DNA of 7,412 bases. Source: an uncultured Clostridia bacterium. Lineage in GTDB: Bacteria; Bacillota; Clostridia; Oscillospirales; Oscillospiraceae. Below the pieces are notes generated by a model. It worked only from the letters and a program-made list of their open reading frames with translations. It did not search any database and had not been told where the DNA came from. The stretch lies in NCBI GenBank assembly GCA_947177115.1, contig CAMWTG010000136.1, forward strand, positions 1 to 7,412, written 5' to 3'. A program made the translations under genes and the position numbers. Every line of letters starts with the position of its first letter. Position 1 is the stretch's first letter. Shown piece by piece: positions 1-5,237 of the stretch.

Positions 1-77
1 TGCCGGGATATACTGTAATCAGATTCGGGGTATTGCCGTTAAGGCAGTCAGCTCCATTGGTTAAGTGTTAAAAAACC
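1..77. other. Unassigned left edge
   Basis: No gene can be recognised here. Two plus-strand frames enter from the left edge and stop at 62-64 and 69-71, so the 3' end of a plus-strand gene could lie here. Neither of the roughly 20-residue tails resembles a family I know. One minus-strand frame is open to the edge after a stop near 68-70 but has no convincing start or ribosome binding site. The hairpin at 78-110 would separate such a gene from the convergent small gene at 106-195. Confidence 0.3.
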
Positions 78-110
78 GTTAACCGTCCGGGTGCGAGCCG
101 GGCGGTTAAC
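70..110 (-). terminator. Rho-independent terminator of the small peptide gene
   Basis: On the minus strand a 13-bp stem (arms 98-110 and 78-90, one G-U pair, 7-base loop) is followed by GG and six T residues (70-75). The stop codon of the 29-residue peptide gene lies inside the first arm, so transcription ends directly after translation. On the plus strand the same stem is followed only by a weak T run (115-118), so it could act weakly in both directions. Confidence 0.8.
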
Positions 111-195
111 ACGCTTTTGGCGCAAAAACAAATGCGCAAATAATGACAATGATCCAAACAATGATATGGATCATGATCCGGCAAATGCGTCTCAT
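106..195 (-). CDS. 29-residue hydrophobic membrane peptide, type I toxin-like
   Basis: This short gene has a full expression unit of its own: consensus promoter at 311-339, leader of about 110 bases, extended ribosome binding site (AAAGGGGGTGA, 10 of 11 matches to the ideal complement of the 16S rRNA tail), ATG at 195 four bases after it, and a terminator that overlaps the stop. The peptide has a basic N-terminus (MRRICR), one Ile/Val/Phe-rich segment at about residues 7-25 with His and Trp inside it, and a short tail ending APKAC. This predicts a single membrane-spanning peptide. Size, hydrophobicity, over-strong but hairpin-buried ribosome binding site and structured leader are typical of type I toxin messages. 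I do not recognise the family, and a phage-type membrane peptide or a leader peptide are alternatives. The longer frame opening at 339 begins in the promoter's -35 box and is not credible as the start. Confidence 0.6.
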   Translation of the reverse strand: MRRICRIMIHIIVWIIVIICAFVFAPKAC

Positions 196-199
196 GTAG

Positions 200-223
200 T
201 CACCCCCTTTCACAAGGGAGTGA
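200..223 (-). promoter_or_regulatory. Hairpin sequestering the ribosome binding site
   Basis: In the minus-strand message, TCACTCCCTT (214-223) pairs with AAGGGGGTGA (200-209) around a GUGA tetraloop of the stable GNRA type. The 10-bp stem has one G-U pair and covers nearly all of the ribosome binding site; the ATG begins four bases after it. Translation should be low unless the hairpin is opened. The leader upstream has further dyads (265-269 with 281-285, and 241-251), so it is probably folded. Confidence 0.6.
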
Positions 224-310
224 GCCAACCGCCCTATTTGATTGCAGCAATACCCCAGGCTCTTGCGCGTGCCGTGTATCCGCGCTCCGCCTGCCCCGAA
301 GGACATAATT

Positions 311-339
311 ATTCTACATGATCCGCCTTTTTCTGTCAA
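311..339 (-). promoter_or_regulatory. Sigma-A promoter of the small peptide gene
   Basis: The minus strand reads TTGACA (334-339), a 17-base spacer, then TAGAAT (311-316), an almost perfect housekeeping promoter. Transcription would start near 304, giving a leader of about 110 bases before the ATG at 195. The -35 box lies four bases beyond the terminator stem of the tail-fibre-like gene, so the peptide gene appears to be transcribed separately. Confidence 0.75.
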
Positions 340-342
340 GAA

Positions 343-369
343 CCCCCAAGGGCTGCGGGCCCTTGGGGG
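343..369 (-). terminator. GC-rich hairpin after the tail-fibre-like gene
   Basis: An 11-bp perfect stem (CCCCCAAGGGC, 343-353, with its complement 359-369) and a 5-base loop lie just past the stop codon at 379. On the minus strand it is followed by TTCTTGAC, a weak T tract that merges into the next promoter. It is probably the terminator of the tail-fibre-like gene despite the poor T run. Confidence 0.6.
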
Positions 370-378
370 GGGTGTGTT

Positions 379-909
379 TCAGCGGAAGGCGATGTAGTTG
401 TAAGTGGTTCCTGAATAGGAAAGGAAAGGCTCCACCTCCAGAGGAGCGCCGCTGATTTCCTCCCGCCGGACCGTCTTGACGGTAAACCCATCACTGTTGA
501 ATATGAGGTGTCCCGCGCATTGTGTTTCCGGTCCGGCCAGGATCTGAAAATAAGCGTTGGTCCCGCCGCTGATGATCACAAATCTGGGCTGGAATCCCAG
601 ACTGATCGTATGCCCGCTTCCATTTCCCCGATAATTGCCCACCACATAGGGCGGCTGATCCGGGGAGTAGGCGGCATTGGCCTTTGCCTGGGCTCTTGCC
701 GCATCCTGTACGGCCTTATCGGCGGTAGCCTGTGCCCGTTGTGATGCCTGCGCGGCGTTTGCGGAAACCGCCGCCGTATTCTCAGATGCGTCCCGGGCGG
801 TTTTCAGCAGTCCGGTTTCCATGTCGGCGCACATCTGGTTGAAATCCGTGCGCATGATCCGGTCTGTCTCGTCCCACTGGGGCAGGTGGTAGTTTTCTGT
901 GTACTTCAT
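379..909 (-). CDS. Phage tail-fibre-like protein with Ala-rich coiled coil
   Basis: The predicted protein has 176 residues. The start at 909 is chosen because AAGGAGA lies a few bases upstream; the in-frame ATG at 945 sits in the T tract of a terminator and would make the ribosome binding site coding. The N-terminal motif MKYTENYHLPQWDETDRIMR and the following DFNQM resemble the short N-terminal segment of many Bacillota phage or prophage tail-associated proteins. Residues about 34-80 are Ala/Gln/Lys-rich, likely a trimerising coiled coil. Residues about 86-176 are Gly/aromatic-rich (GNYRGNGSGHTISLGFQPRF to YNYIAFR), like small beta-rich tips of tail fibres. There is no signal peptide or membrane segment. 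No capsid, terminase or lysis gene is near, so it may be a prophage remnant or a domesticated gene. The family reading is by pattern only. Confidence 0.65.
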   Translation of the reverse strand: MKYTENYHLPQWDETDRIMRTDFNQMCADMETGLLKTARDASENTAAVSANAAQASQRAQATADKAVQDAARAQAKANAAYSPDQPPYVVGNYRGNGSGHTISLGFQPRFVIISGGTNAYFQILAGPETQCAGHLIFNSDGFTVKTVRREEISGAPLEVEPFLSYSGTTYNYIAFR

Positions 910-943
910 ACAATGTTCTCCTTCTTGTTTGATGTTACCGGTC

Positions 944-974
944 AAAAAAACCGGTACACACTGGTGTGTACCGG
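944..974 (-). terminator. Strong terminator or attenuator just before the tail-fibre-like gene
   Basis: On the minus strand a perfect 10-bp stem (CCGGTACACA type arms, 951-960 and 965-974, 4-base loop) is followed by seven T residues (944-950), a textbook intrinsic terminator. It ends only 34 bases before the ATG at 909 of the same-strand gene. No minus-strand gene lies upstream to be terminated; the next gene runs the other way. It may be a leader attenuator or the remains of a lost upstream gene. Confidence 0.75.
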
Positions 975-988
975 GGGGAAAGTTGCTG

Positions 989-1019
989 ATTTTCGTGCAA
1001 CGTCAAGTTGCACGAAAAT
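989..1019. repeat. Perfect 13-bp inverted repeat
   Basis: ATTTTCGTGCAAC (989-1001) and GTTGCACGAAAAT (1007-1019) are exact complements around a 5-base spacer. Neither strand has a T tract after the stem, so a terminator is unlikely. It could be an operator, part of a folded leader upstream of the terminator at 944-974, or an end of a former mobile element. Confidence 0.6.
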
Positions 1020-1046
1020 AGCAGGCACTCCAACACGCGAAAATCT

Positions 1047-1151
1047 GTGTAGGGGCGAGCAATGCTCGCCCGTTGTCTACCGAATAACTGCGGGTATCGA
1101 TAACGCGCAGGGAGTCGGGGCATAGCGGGCGAGCAATGCTTGCCCCTACAC
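1047..1151. repeat. Inverted pair of 26-bp palindromic repeats
   Basis: The left unit (1047-1072, beginning GTGTAGGGGCGAGC and ending GCTCGCCCG) and the right unit (1126-1151) are reverse complements at 24 of 26 positions. Each unit is itself partly palindromic (CGAGCAATGCTCG in the left one). The 53 bases between have no coding signs. This looks like a copy of a small dispersed, non-coding element, possibly mobilised in trans in the manner of a MITE or REP-like sequence; that interpretation is inference. Confidence 0.65.
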
Positions 1152-1166
1152 GGACTGGAGCTCTGC

Positions 1167-1192
1167 CGGGCGGATGATATCCGCCCCTACAG
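1167..1192 (-). repeat. Third copy of the palindromic repeat family
   Basis: Read on the minus strand this unit begins CTGTAGGGGCGGATATC and ends CATCCGCCCG. It matches the unit at 2651-2676 at 25 of 26 positions and shares the TGTAGGGGC start and CGCCCG end with the two units at 1047-1151. It contains the inner palindrome GCGGATGATATCCGC, with one mismatch at the centre. Confidence 0.65.
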
Positions 1193-1236
1193 GTAAGCGG
1201 GACAATCCACCGAAATATGTAGCAGCCGTTTCTGCC

Positions 1237-1266
1237 AAATTTTTCCCCGCTCTCCCGCATAGGCTA
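1237..1266 (+). promoter_or_regulatory. Possible mother-cell sporulation promoter
   Basis: AAATTTT (1237-1243), a 14-base spacer and CATAGGCTA (1258-1266) lie upstream of the LysM-GH18 gene. CATA-N3-TA matches the -10 form of sigma-K promoters and partly that of sigma-E; the -35 is a partial sigma-E match. No good sigma-A promoter is seen. B. subtilis yaaH is sigma-E dependent, which makes this plausible, but the match is weak. Confidence 0.25.
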
Positions 1267-1294
1267 TAGAAGATCAAACAGGGAGGGAACGGTT

Positions 1295-2578
1295 ATGGAG
1301 ATACATATCGTCCAAGCGGGGGAAACCCTTTACAGCATCGCAGGGCAGTACGGGCTGGACCCGGCGCTGCTGGAGGAGCTCAACGGCACGCCGGAGGACG
1401 GCGCATTGGCGGTAGGCCAGACCCTGGTGATCCGCCGCCCCGCCACCTTTCACACCGTTCAGCCCGGCCAGACGCTGGCCGGCATTGCCCGGCAGTACGG
1501 CCTGACCCTCCGGCAGCTATACCGCCGGAACTACAACCTGGGCGGCAGCCCGAATATCCGGCCCGGGCAGGCCCTGGTGATCGTCTATCAGGATCAGCCT
1601 GCCGCCGCCACCCATACCAATGGCTACGCCTATCCCTTCATCTCCCGGCAGCTCCTCAGCGCGCAGCTGCCCTATATGAGCCATCTGACCCCGTTTACTT
1701 ACGGCATCGATGCCTCCGGCGGCCTGCTGCCCCTGGCGGACGAAATGCTGTTGTCCGAAGCCAACCGGCTGGGCACATCGCCGCTGATGCACCTGTCCAC
1801 CCTGACAGAGACGGACAATTTTTCCAGTGAGCGGGCGGTGCAGATCCTCACCAACCCAGCCCTTCAAGACACGCTTATCCAGCAGATCATCGCCACCATC
1901 ACCGCCAAGGGATACCAGGGCCTGGACGTGGATTTCGAGTATATCCCCGGGGACCAGCGGGAGGCCTACGCCGCCTTTATCCGCCGCCTCCGGGAGAGTC
2001 TGTCTCCCATGGGCCTGCCGGTGATCGTGGCCCTGGCGCCTAAGACCTACGCGCAGCAGCCCGGGCTGCTGTATGAGGCCCACGATTACGCCCTGTTGGG
2101 CGCGGCGGCGGACTTCGTGCTGCTGATGACCTATGAATGGGGCTACACCGCGGGACCGCCCATGGCGGTGGCTCCGCTGCCCAATGTGCGGCAGGTGCTG
2201 GACTACGCCGTGACGGAGATTCCCCGGGAAAAGATCTACCTGGGCATCCCTAATTACGGCTACGACTGGCCCCTGCCCTTCGTCCAGGGCCAGACCCGGG
2301 CCCGGTCCATCTCCAATCAGGAGGCCGTTGCCCTGGCCGTCCGCTACCGGGCCGATATCCAGTTTGACCAGACCGCTCAGGCCCCCTGGTTCGACTACAC
2401 CGCCCCGGACGGCGTCCCCCATGTGGTCTGGTTTGAGGATGCCCGCAGCATGTCCGCCAAGCTGGGCCTGATCGGCGAGTACGGCCTGTACGGCGCGGGA
2501 TACTGGAACCTGATGCGCCCCTATCCCCAGGGCTGGACGGTCCTGGATGCGTGGTACGAGGTGGAGGACGCCGTTTAG
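1295..2578 (+). CDS. LysM-LysM-GH18 spore cortex-lytic N-acetylglucosaminidase (SleL/YaaH-like)
   Basis: The 427-residue protein starts at an ATG eight bases after GGGAGG. It has two N-terminal LysM modules (residues about 3-47 and 52-97, opening HIVQAGETLYSIA and HTVQPGQTLAGIA), which bind peptidoglycan, then a GH18 barrel (about 110-425). The GH18 catalytic motif is GLDVDFEY with D211, D213 and the proton donor E215. Other family marks are MTYEWG (278-283), NYGYDW (320-325) and GYWNL (402-406). Order of domains and length match B. subtilis YaaH and B. cereus SleL, which hydrolyse cortex peptidoglycan containing muramic delta-lactam during spore germination. There is no signal peptide, as in those proteins, which are placed on the spore from the mother cell. 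It is transcribed alone. Clostridia often carry several such paralogues, so a related wall hydrolase role is possible. Confidence 0.88.
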   Translation: MEIHIVQAGETLYSIAGQYGLDPALLEELNGTPEDGALAVGQTLVIRRPATFHTVQPGQTLAGIARQYGLTLRQLYRRNYNLGGSPNIRPGQALVIVYQDQPAAATHTNGYAYPFISRQLLSAQLPYMSHLTPFTYGIDASGGLLPLADEMLLSEANRLGTSPLMHLSTLTETDNFSSERAVQILTNPALQDTLIQQIIATITAKGYQGLDVDFEYIPGDQREAYAAFIRRLRESLSPMGLPVIVALAPKTYAQQPGLLYEAHDYALLGAAADFVLLMTYEWGYTAGPPMAVAPLPNVRQVLDYAVTEIPREKIYLGIPNYGYDWPLPFVQGQTRARSISNQEAVALAVRYRADIQFDQTAQAPWFDYTAPDGVPHVVWFEDARSMSAKLGLIGEYGLYGAGYWNLMRPYPQGWTVLDAWYEVEDAV

Positions 2579-2650
2579 AAGCAGATAAAAAGAGGCAATG
2601 TGATTAAAAGCGCGGTGCCATTGCCGTAAATTGATAAGATTTATGACACT

Positions 2651-2676
2651 CTGTAGGGGCAGATATCATCCGCCCG
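2651..2676 (+). repeat. Fourth copy of the palindromic repeat family
   Basis: CTGTAGGGGCAGATATC through CATCCGCCCG matches the reverse complement of 1167-1192 at 25 of 26 positions. The two copies flank the LysM-GH18 gene in opposite orientation. The sequence after it (GCGCGATCACGCGATGCACGCCCGC) is GC-rich and partly palindromic and may belong to the element. Confidence 0.65.
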
Positions 2677-2779
2677 CGCGATCACGCGATGCACGCCCGC
2701 TGCCGGACCTTGTGAATATTGGTATAGTCTCGAAATGAAAGTTCTTTTCAGCCCTGCGGATCAAATGGTAATCCGCGGC

Positions 2780-2821
2780 AAACAGGAACCCCCGGACCAC
2801 ATGGTCCGGGGGTTCCTGTTT
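2780..2821. terminator. Long 19-bp hairpin, probable bidirectional terminator
   Basis: A perfect 19-bp stem (2780-2798 with 2803-2821) has a 4-base ACAT loop and contains AACCCCCGGACC and GGTCCGGGGGTT. The U-rich part needed for release is partly inside the stem (TTCCTGTTT) and followed by AG, so it is not fully canonical. It probably insulates the MarR operon from the GH18 gene, whose stop is 200 bases upstream. Confidence 0.6.
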
Positions 2822-2956
2822 AGAAAAGAGAGAGGGAGAAAGGGAGAATTCATTGCTGAACAACGTCATGATAATATAGGGAAAACAAAAAGTCAACTAC
2901 CCTTGGTGACAATTCACGAAATGTTCACAGAGGGTTCAAAAACCATTCAAAAAGCG

Positions 2957-2999
2957 CGGTTGACAACCGGAAAAATATAGTGTATAGTTAGCACGCTAA
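2957..2999 (+). promoter_or_regulatory. Two dyads over the promoter, likely MarR operators
   Basis: CGGTTG-A-CAACCG (2957-2969) is a perfect 6-bp inverted repeat covering the -35 box. TTAGC-AC-GCTAA (2988-2999) is a perfect 5-bp inverted repeat beginning at the last base of the -10 box and covering the start point. MarR dimers bind short palindromes of this kind and block RNA polymerase. The second dyad is the better operator candidate because of its TTAGC half-sites and position; that the product of the next gene binds here is inference. Confidence 0.55.
2960..2988 (+). promoter_or_regulatory. Sigma-A promoter of the marR-ABC operon
   Basis: TTGACA (2960-2965), a 17-base spacer, then TATAGT (2983-2988) form a near-consensus housekeeping promoter. 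Transcription should start at about 2995, giving a leader of roughly 36 bases before the ATG at 3031, with the ribosome binding site AAAGGAG at 3016-3022. Confidence 0.85.
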
Positions 3000-3030
3000 A
3001 TTTATCCGGTATGGGAAAGGAGAAAATGAC

Positions 3031-3480
3031 ATGGACGGACCGCCGGAAATCGGAGGCATGATTGCTTACTGCGGCCACATTGGCCGGCGGTGCGTTGACA
3101 AATTCCTGCGGGACGCGGGCTGCGATATCACGCCGGTGCAATCCCAGACGCTGGTCTATTTGTCTTTCCGCGGCGGCCGGGAGGTCAACCAGCGGGATCT
3201 GGAGCGGGAGCTGCACCTGAAGCCCTCCACCGTCAACGGCATTGTGGGCCGCCTGGAGGACAAGGGGTATATTATCCGCCAGACCAGCCCGGCGGACGGC
3301 CGCTGCCGCCTGCTGCGGCTGACGGAGGCCGGGGCGGAAAAAGTCGCCGCCTTCCACGCCGTGCTGCGGCAAACGGCGCGCTTTTATACCAACGGCCTGT
3401 CGGAGGCAGAGCAGGCGCAGCTGCGGGAGCTGCTCGCCCGTATCATAGCAAATTTGGAAAACGAGGTAAACAGCGTATGA
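3031..3480 (+). CDS. MarR-family transcriptional regulator
   Basis: The 149-residue protein has the usual size and layout of MarR repressors: an N-terminal helical dimer part, a winged helix-turn-helix (residues about 52-81, VNQRDLERELHLKPSTVNGI, followed by the GRLEDKGYI recognition-helix end), a beta wing (83-101, RQTSPADGRCRLLRLTEAG with the characteristic D-x-R), and C-terminal dimer helices. The ATG follows AAAGGAG by eight bases. Its stop overlaps the ATG of the first ABC gene (ATGA), so the genes are translationally coupled. It most likely represses its own operon through the dyads at 2957-2999 and is relieved by a small hydrophobic or phenolic ligand, as known for the family. The ligand cannot be read from sequence. 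Confidence 0.9.
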   Translation: MDGPPEIGGMIAYCGHIGRRCVDKFLRDAGCDITPVQSQTLVYLSFRGGREVNQRDLERELHLKPSTVNGIVGRLEDKGYIIRQTSPADGRCRLLRLTEAGAEKVAAFHAVLRQTARFYTNGLSEAEQAQLRELLARIIANLENEVNSV

Positions 3481-5237
3481 TCAGAAAACTCTGGCCGTAC
3501 ACCAGGGGCTACCGGAAGTGGATCTTCCTGGGTGTGCTTTGCTCCGCCAGCGAGGCGGTGTTTGAGCTGCTGCTCCCCCTGGTGATGGCAGACATTGTGG
3601 ACACCGGCATTCCCGCCGGAGACACGGCCTACATCCTGACCCGGGGAGCGCTGATGGTAGGTATGGCCCTGGTGTCTATGTCTCTTGGCATCGGAGCGGC
3701 CTTCCTGTCCTCCCGGGCAGGGCAGGGCTTCGGCGCAAACCTGCGCCAGGCCCAGTACAGCCATATCCAGGAGTACTCCTTCCGGAATATCGAGAAGTTC
3801 TCCACCGCATCCCTGGTCACCCGCCTGACCAATGACTGCAATATGCTGCAGATGTCCCTGATGATGGGGATGCGGCTGCTGGTCCGGGCCCCGGTGATGC
3901 TGGTAAGCGCCCTGGCGCTGGCAGTTTCCATCAGCCTGAAGCTCAGCCGGGTGTTCCTGGTTGCCATGCCTCTGCTGCTGCTGCTCATCGGCCTGGTGGT
4001 CAAGCTGGTCAGCCCCATGTTCAGTTCCCTTCAGGAGCGTACCGATGATGTGAATCTGGCGGTGCAGGAAAACCTCTCCGGCATCCGGGTCGTCAAGTCC
4101 TTCGTCCGGGAGGACTACGAGGAGGAGAAGTTCCGGAAACGGAACGATGCCCTCCGTGCCACCTCGGAGCGGGCCTTCGGATTTGTGGTGATGAACATGC
4201 CCATCATGATGCTCATCACCTATGGCACCATCATTGCCGTTATGTGGTACGGCGCACCTCTGGTACAGGCCGGGGAGCTGGAGGTCGGGCTGCTGTCCAC
4301 CTTCTTTACCTATATCACCCAGGTGCTCATGAGCCTGATGATGGTGTCCATGATCATGATGATGCTCACCCGGGCCGTAGCCTGCGCCAAGCGGGTGGCG
4401 GAGGTGCTGGACGAGGTCCCGGACATCACGGACGGGGAGGGCCAGACCGGCATTGAGGAGGATCCGTTCCGTGAGCGCCTGGTACCCGATGGCTCCGTGG
4501 ACTTCGATCATGTGTATTTTAAATACAACAGTGACTCAGAGAAATGGAACCTCCACGATATCGATCTCCACATCAAAAGCGGCATGACCGTGGGCATCAT
4601 CGGCGGCACCGGTTCCGCCAAGTCCACGCTGGTGCAGCTCATCCCCCGTCTCTACGAGGCCCAGGAGGGCACGGTCCGGGTGGGCGGCAGACCGGTGAAG
4701 GACTACACCATGGAGCATCTGCGGGACGCGGTAAGCATGGTGCTGCAGAAGAACACCCTGTTTTCCGGCACCATCCGGGAGAATCTGCTGTGGGGCGATG
4801 AGAATGCCTCGGACGCGGACATAGAGGCCGCCTGCGAGGCCGCCTGCGCCTCGGAATTTATCCATCGGATGCCGGACGGGTATGACACCGACCTGGGACA
4901 GGGCGGCGTCAATGTCTCCGGCGGACAGAAGCAGCGGCTGTGCATTGCCCGGGCTATCCTGAAAAAACCCAAGGTGCTGATCCTGGACGACAGCACCAGC
5001 GCGGTGGATACCGCCACCGATGCGAAAATCCGCGCCGCCTTCCGCACCCGGCTGCCGGACACGACCAAGATCATCATTGCCCAACGGATCATCTCCGTCA
5101 TGGACGCGGATCTGATCGTGGTCATGGACGATGGCAGGATCGCGGATGCGGGCACCCATGAGGAATTAATGAAGACCAGTGACATTTACCGGGACGTTTA
5201 CCAGTCCCAGCAGGAGGGGGCGAGTATTGATGGCTGA
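3477..5237 (+). CDS. Heterodimeric ABC exporter subunit with degenerate ATP site (TM287-like)
   Basis: The 586-residue half-transporter has an N-terminal six-helix membrane domain (about 1-300) and a nucleotide-binding domain (about 340-580). NBD motifs: Walker A GGTGSAKS (376-383) with Ala381 where Gly is normal; Q-loop Gln424; intact signature VSGGQ (480-484); Walker B ILDD (502-505) with Asp505 in place of the catalytic Glu; D-loop SAVD (508-511); switch IAQR with Gln536 in place of His. Such a set marks the non-catalytic partner of heterodimeric exporters like TM287/288, LmrCD and BmrCD. Its normal signature would complete the catalytic site of the next gene's product. It starts by a 4-base overlap with the MarR gene and ends 8 bases into the next gene. 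Likely role: membrane export of drugs, lipids or peptides; substrate unknown. Confidence 0.92.
   Translation: MIRKLWPYTRGYRKWIFLGVLCSASEAVFELLLPLVMADIVDTGIPAGDTAYILTRGALMVGMALVSMSLGIGAAFLSSRAGQGFGANLRQAQYSHIQEYSFRNIEKFSTASLVTRLTNDCNMLQMSLMMGMRLLVRAPVMLVSALALAVSISLKLSRVFLVAMPLLLLLIGLVVKLVSPMFSSLQERTDDVNLAVQENLSGIRVVKSFVREDYEEEKFRKRNDALRATSERAFGFVVMNMPIMMLITYGTIIAVMWYGAPLVQAGELEVGLLSTFFTYITQVLMSLMMVSMIMMMLTRAVACAKRVAEVLDEVPDITDGEGQTGIEEDPFRERLVPDGSVDFDHVYFKYNSDSEKWNLHDIDLHIKSGMTVGIIGGTGSAKSTLVQLIPRLYEAQEGTVRVGGRPVKDYTMEHLRDAVSMVLQKNTLFSGTIRENLLWGDENASDADIEAACEAACASEFIHRMPDGYDTDLGQGGVNVSGGQKQRLCIARAILKKPKVLILDDSTSAVDTATDAKIRAAFRTRLPDTTKIIIAQRIISVMDADLIVVMDDGRIADAGTHEELMKTSDIYRDVYQSQQEGASIDG

Larger units (their letters stand above)
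910..1294. other. Repeat-rich divergent intergenic region
   Basis: This 385-base region separates the minus-strand tail-fibre-like gene from the plus-strand LysM-GH18 gene. It holds a minus-strand terminator (944-974), a 13-bp inverted repeat (989-1019), three copies of a palindromic repeat (1047-1192), a possible sporulation-type promoter (1237-1266) and the GGGAGG ribosome binding site (1281-1286). The short open frames across it run through the repeats, lack ribosome binding sites and are not genes. I found no convincing sigma-A promoter for the tail-fibre-like gene. Confidence 0.7.
2579..2956. other. Non-coding gap between the GH18 gene and the MarR operon
   Basis: No credible gene is present. 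The gap holds a 7-bp inverted repeat GGCAATG/CATTGCC (2594-2600, 2619-2625; no T tract), a copy of the palindromic repeat (2651-2676), an extended -10 sequence TGGTATAGT (2720-2728), the strong hairpin at 2780-2821, and an AT-rich stretch (about 2822-2956) with the direct repeat TTCAC-N6-TTCAC and two TTCAAAAA words upstream of the MarR promoter. Open frames across the gap run through the hairpin and lack ribosome binding sites. Confidence 0.65.

Noticed and set aside
40..110. tRNA-like look of the left edge (CAGCTCCATTGGTTAAG resembling a D arm, GGTGCGAGCC resembling a T arm)
   Set aside because: No anticodon arm or acceptor stem can be formed, the T-loop consensus is broken, and the second part is better explained as the terminator stem at 78-110.
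907..914. CATACAAT on the plus strand, an exact sigma-E -10 word
   Set aside because: It coincides with the start codon of the minus-strand gene and has no matching -35 box or downstream plus-strand gene nearby.
910..945. Upstream start at 945 for the tail-fibre-like gene
   Set aside because: The ATG lies next to the T tract of the terminator, and the added residues would be encoded by the ribosome binding site of the ATG at 909.
1047..1192. CRISPR array
   Set aside because: The units are inverted relative to one another, unevenly spaced, with no set of equal-length unique spacers and no cas genes nearby.
1003..1260. Minus-strand frames of 62 and 85 codons in the repeat region
   Set aside because: Their sequence is the translation of the palindromic repeats (RVGASIARP-type strings), with no ribosome binding site.
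2666..2896. 76-codon minus-strand open frame
   Set aside because: It crosses the same hairpin and part of the repeat copy, lacks a ribosome binding site and has no protein-like features.
2735..2980. 81-codon plus-strand open frame
   Set aside because: It reads through the 19-bp hairpin and the MarR promoter, has no ribosome binding site and no recognisable domain.
5179..5229. Upstream start for the second ABC gene
   Set aside because: It has no ribosome binding site and lies deep in the previous gene; the ATG at 5230 has GGAGGGGG at the right distance.
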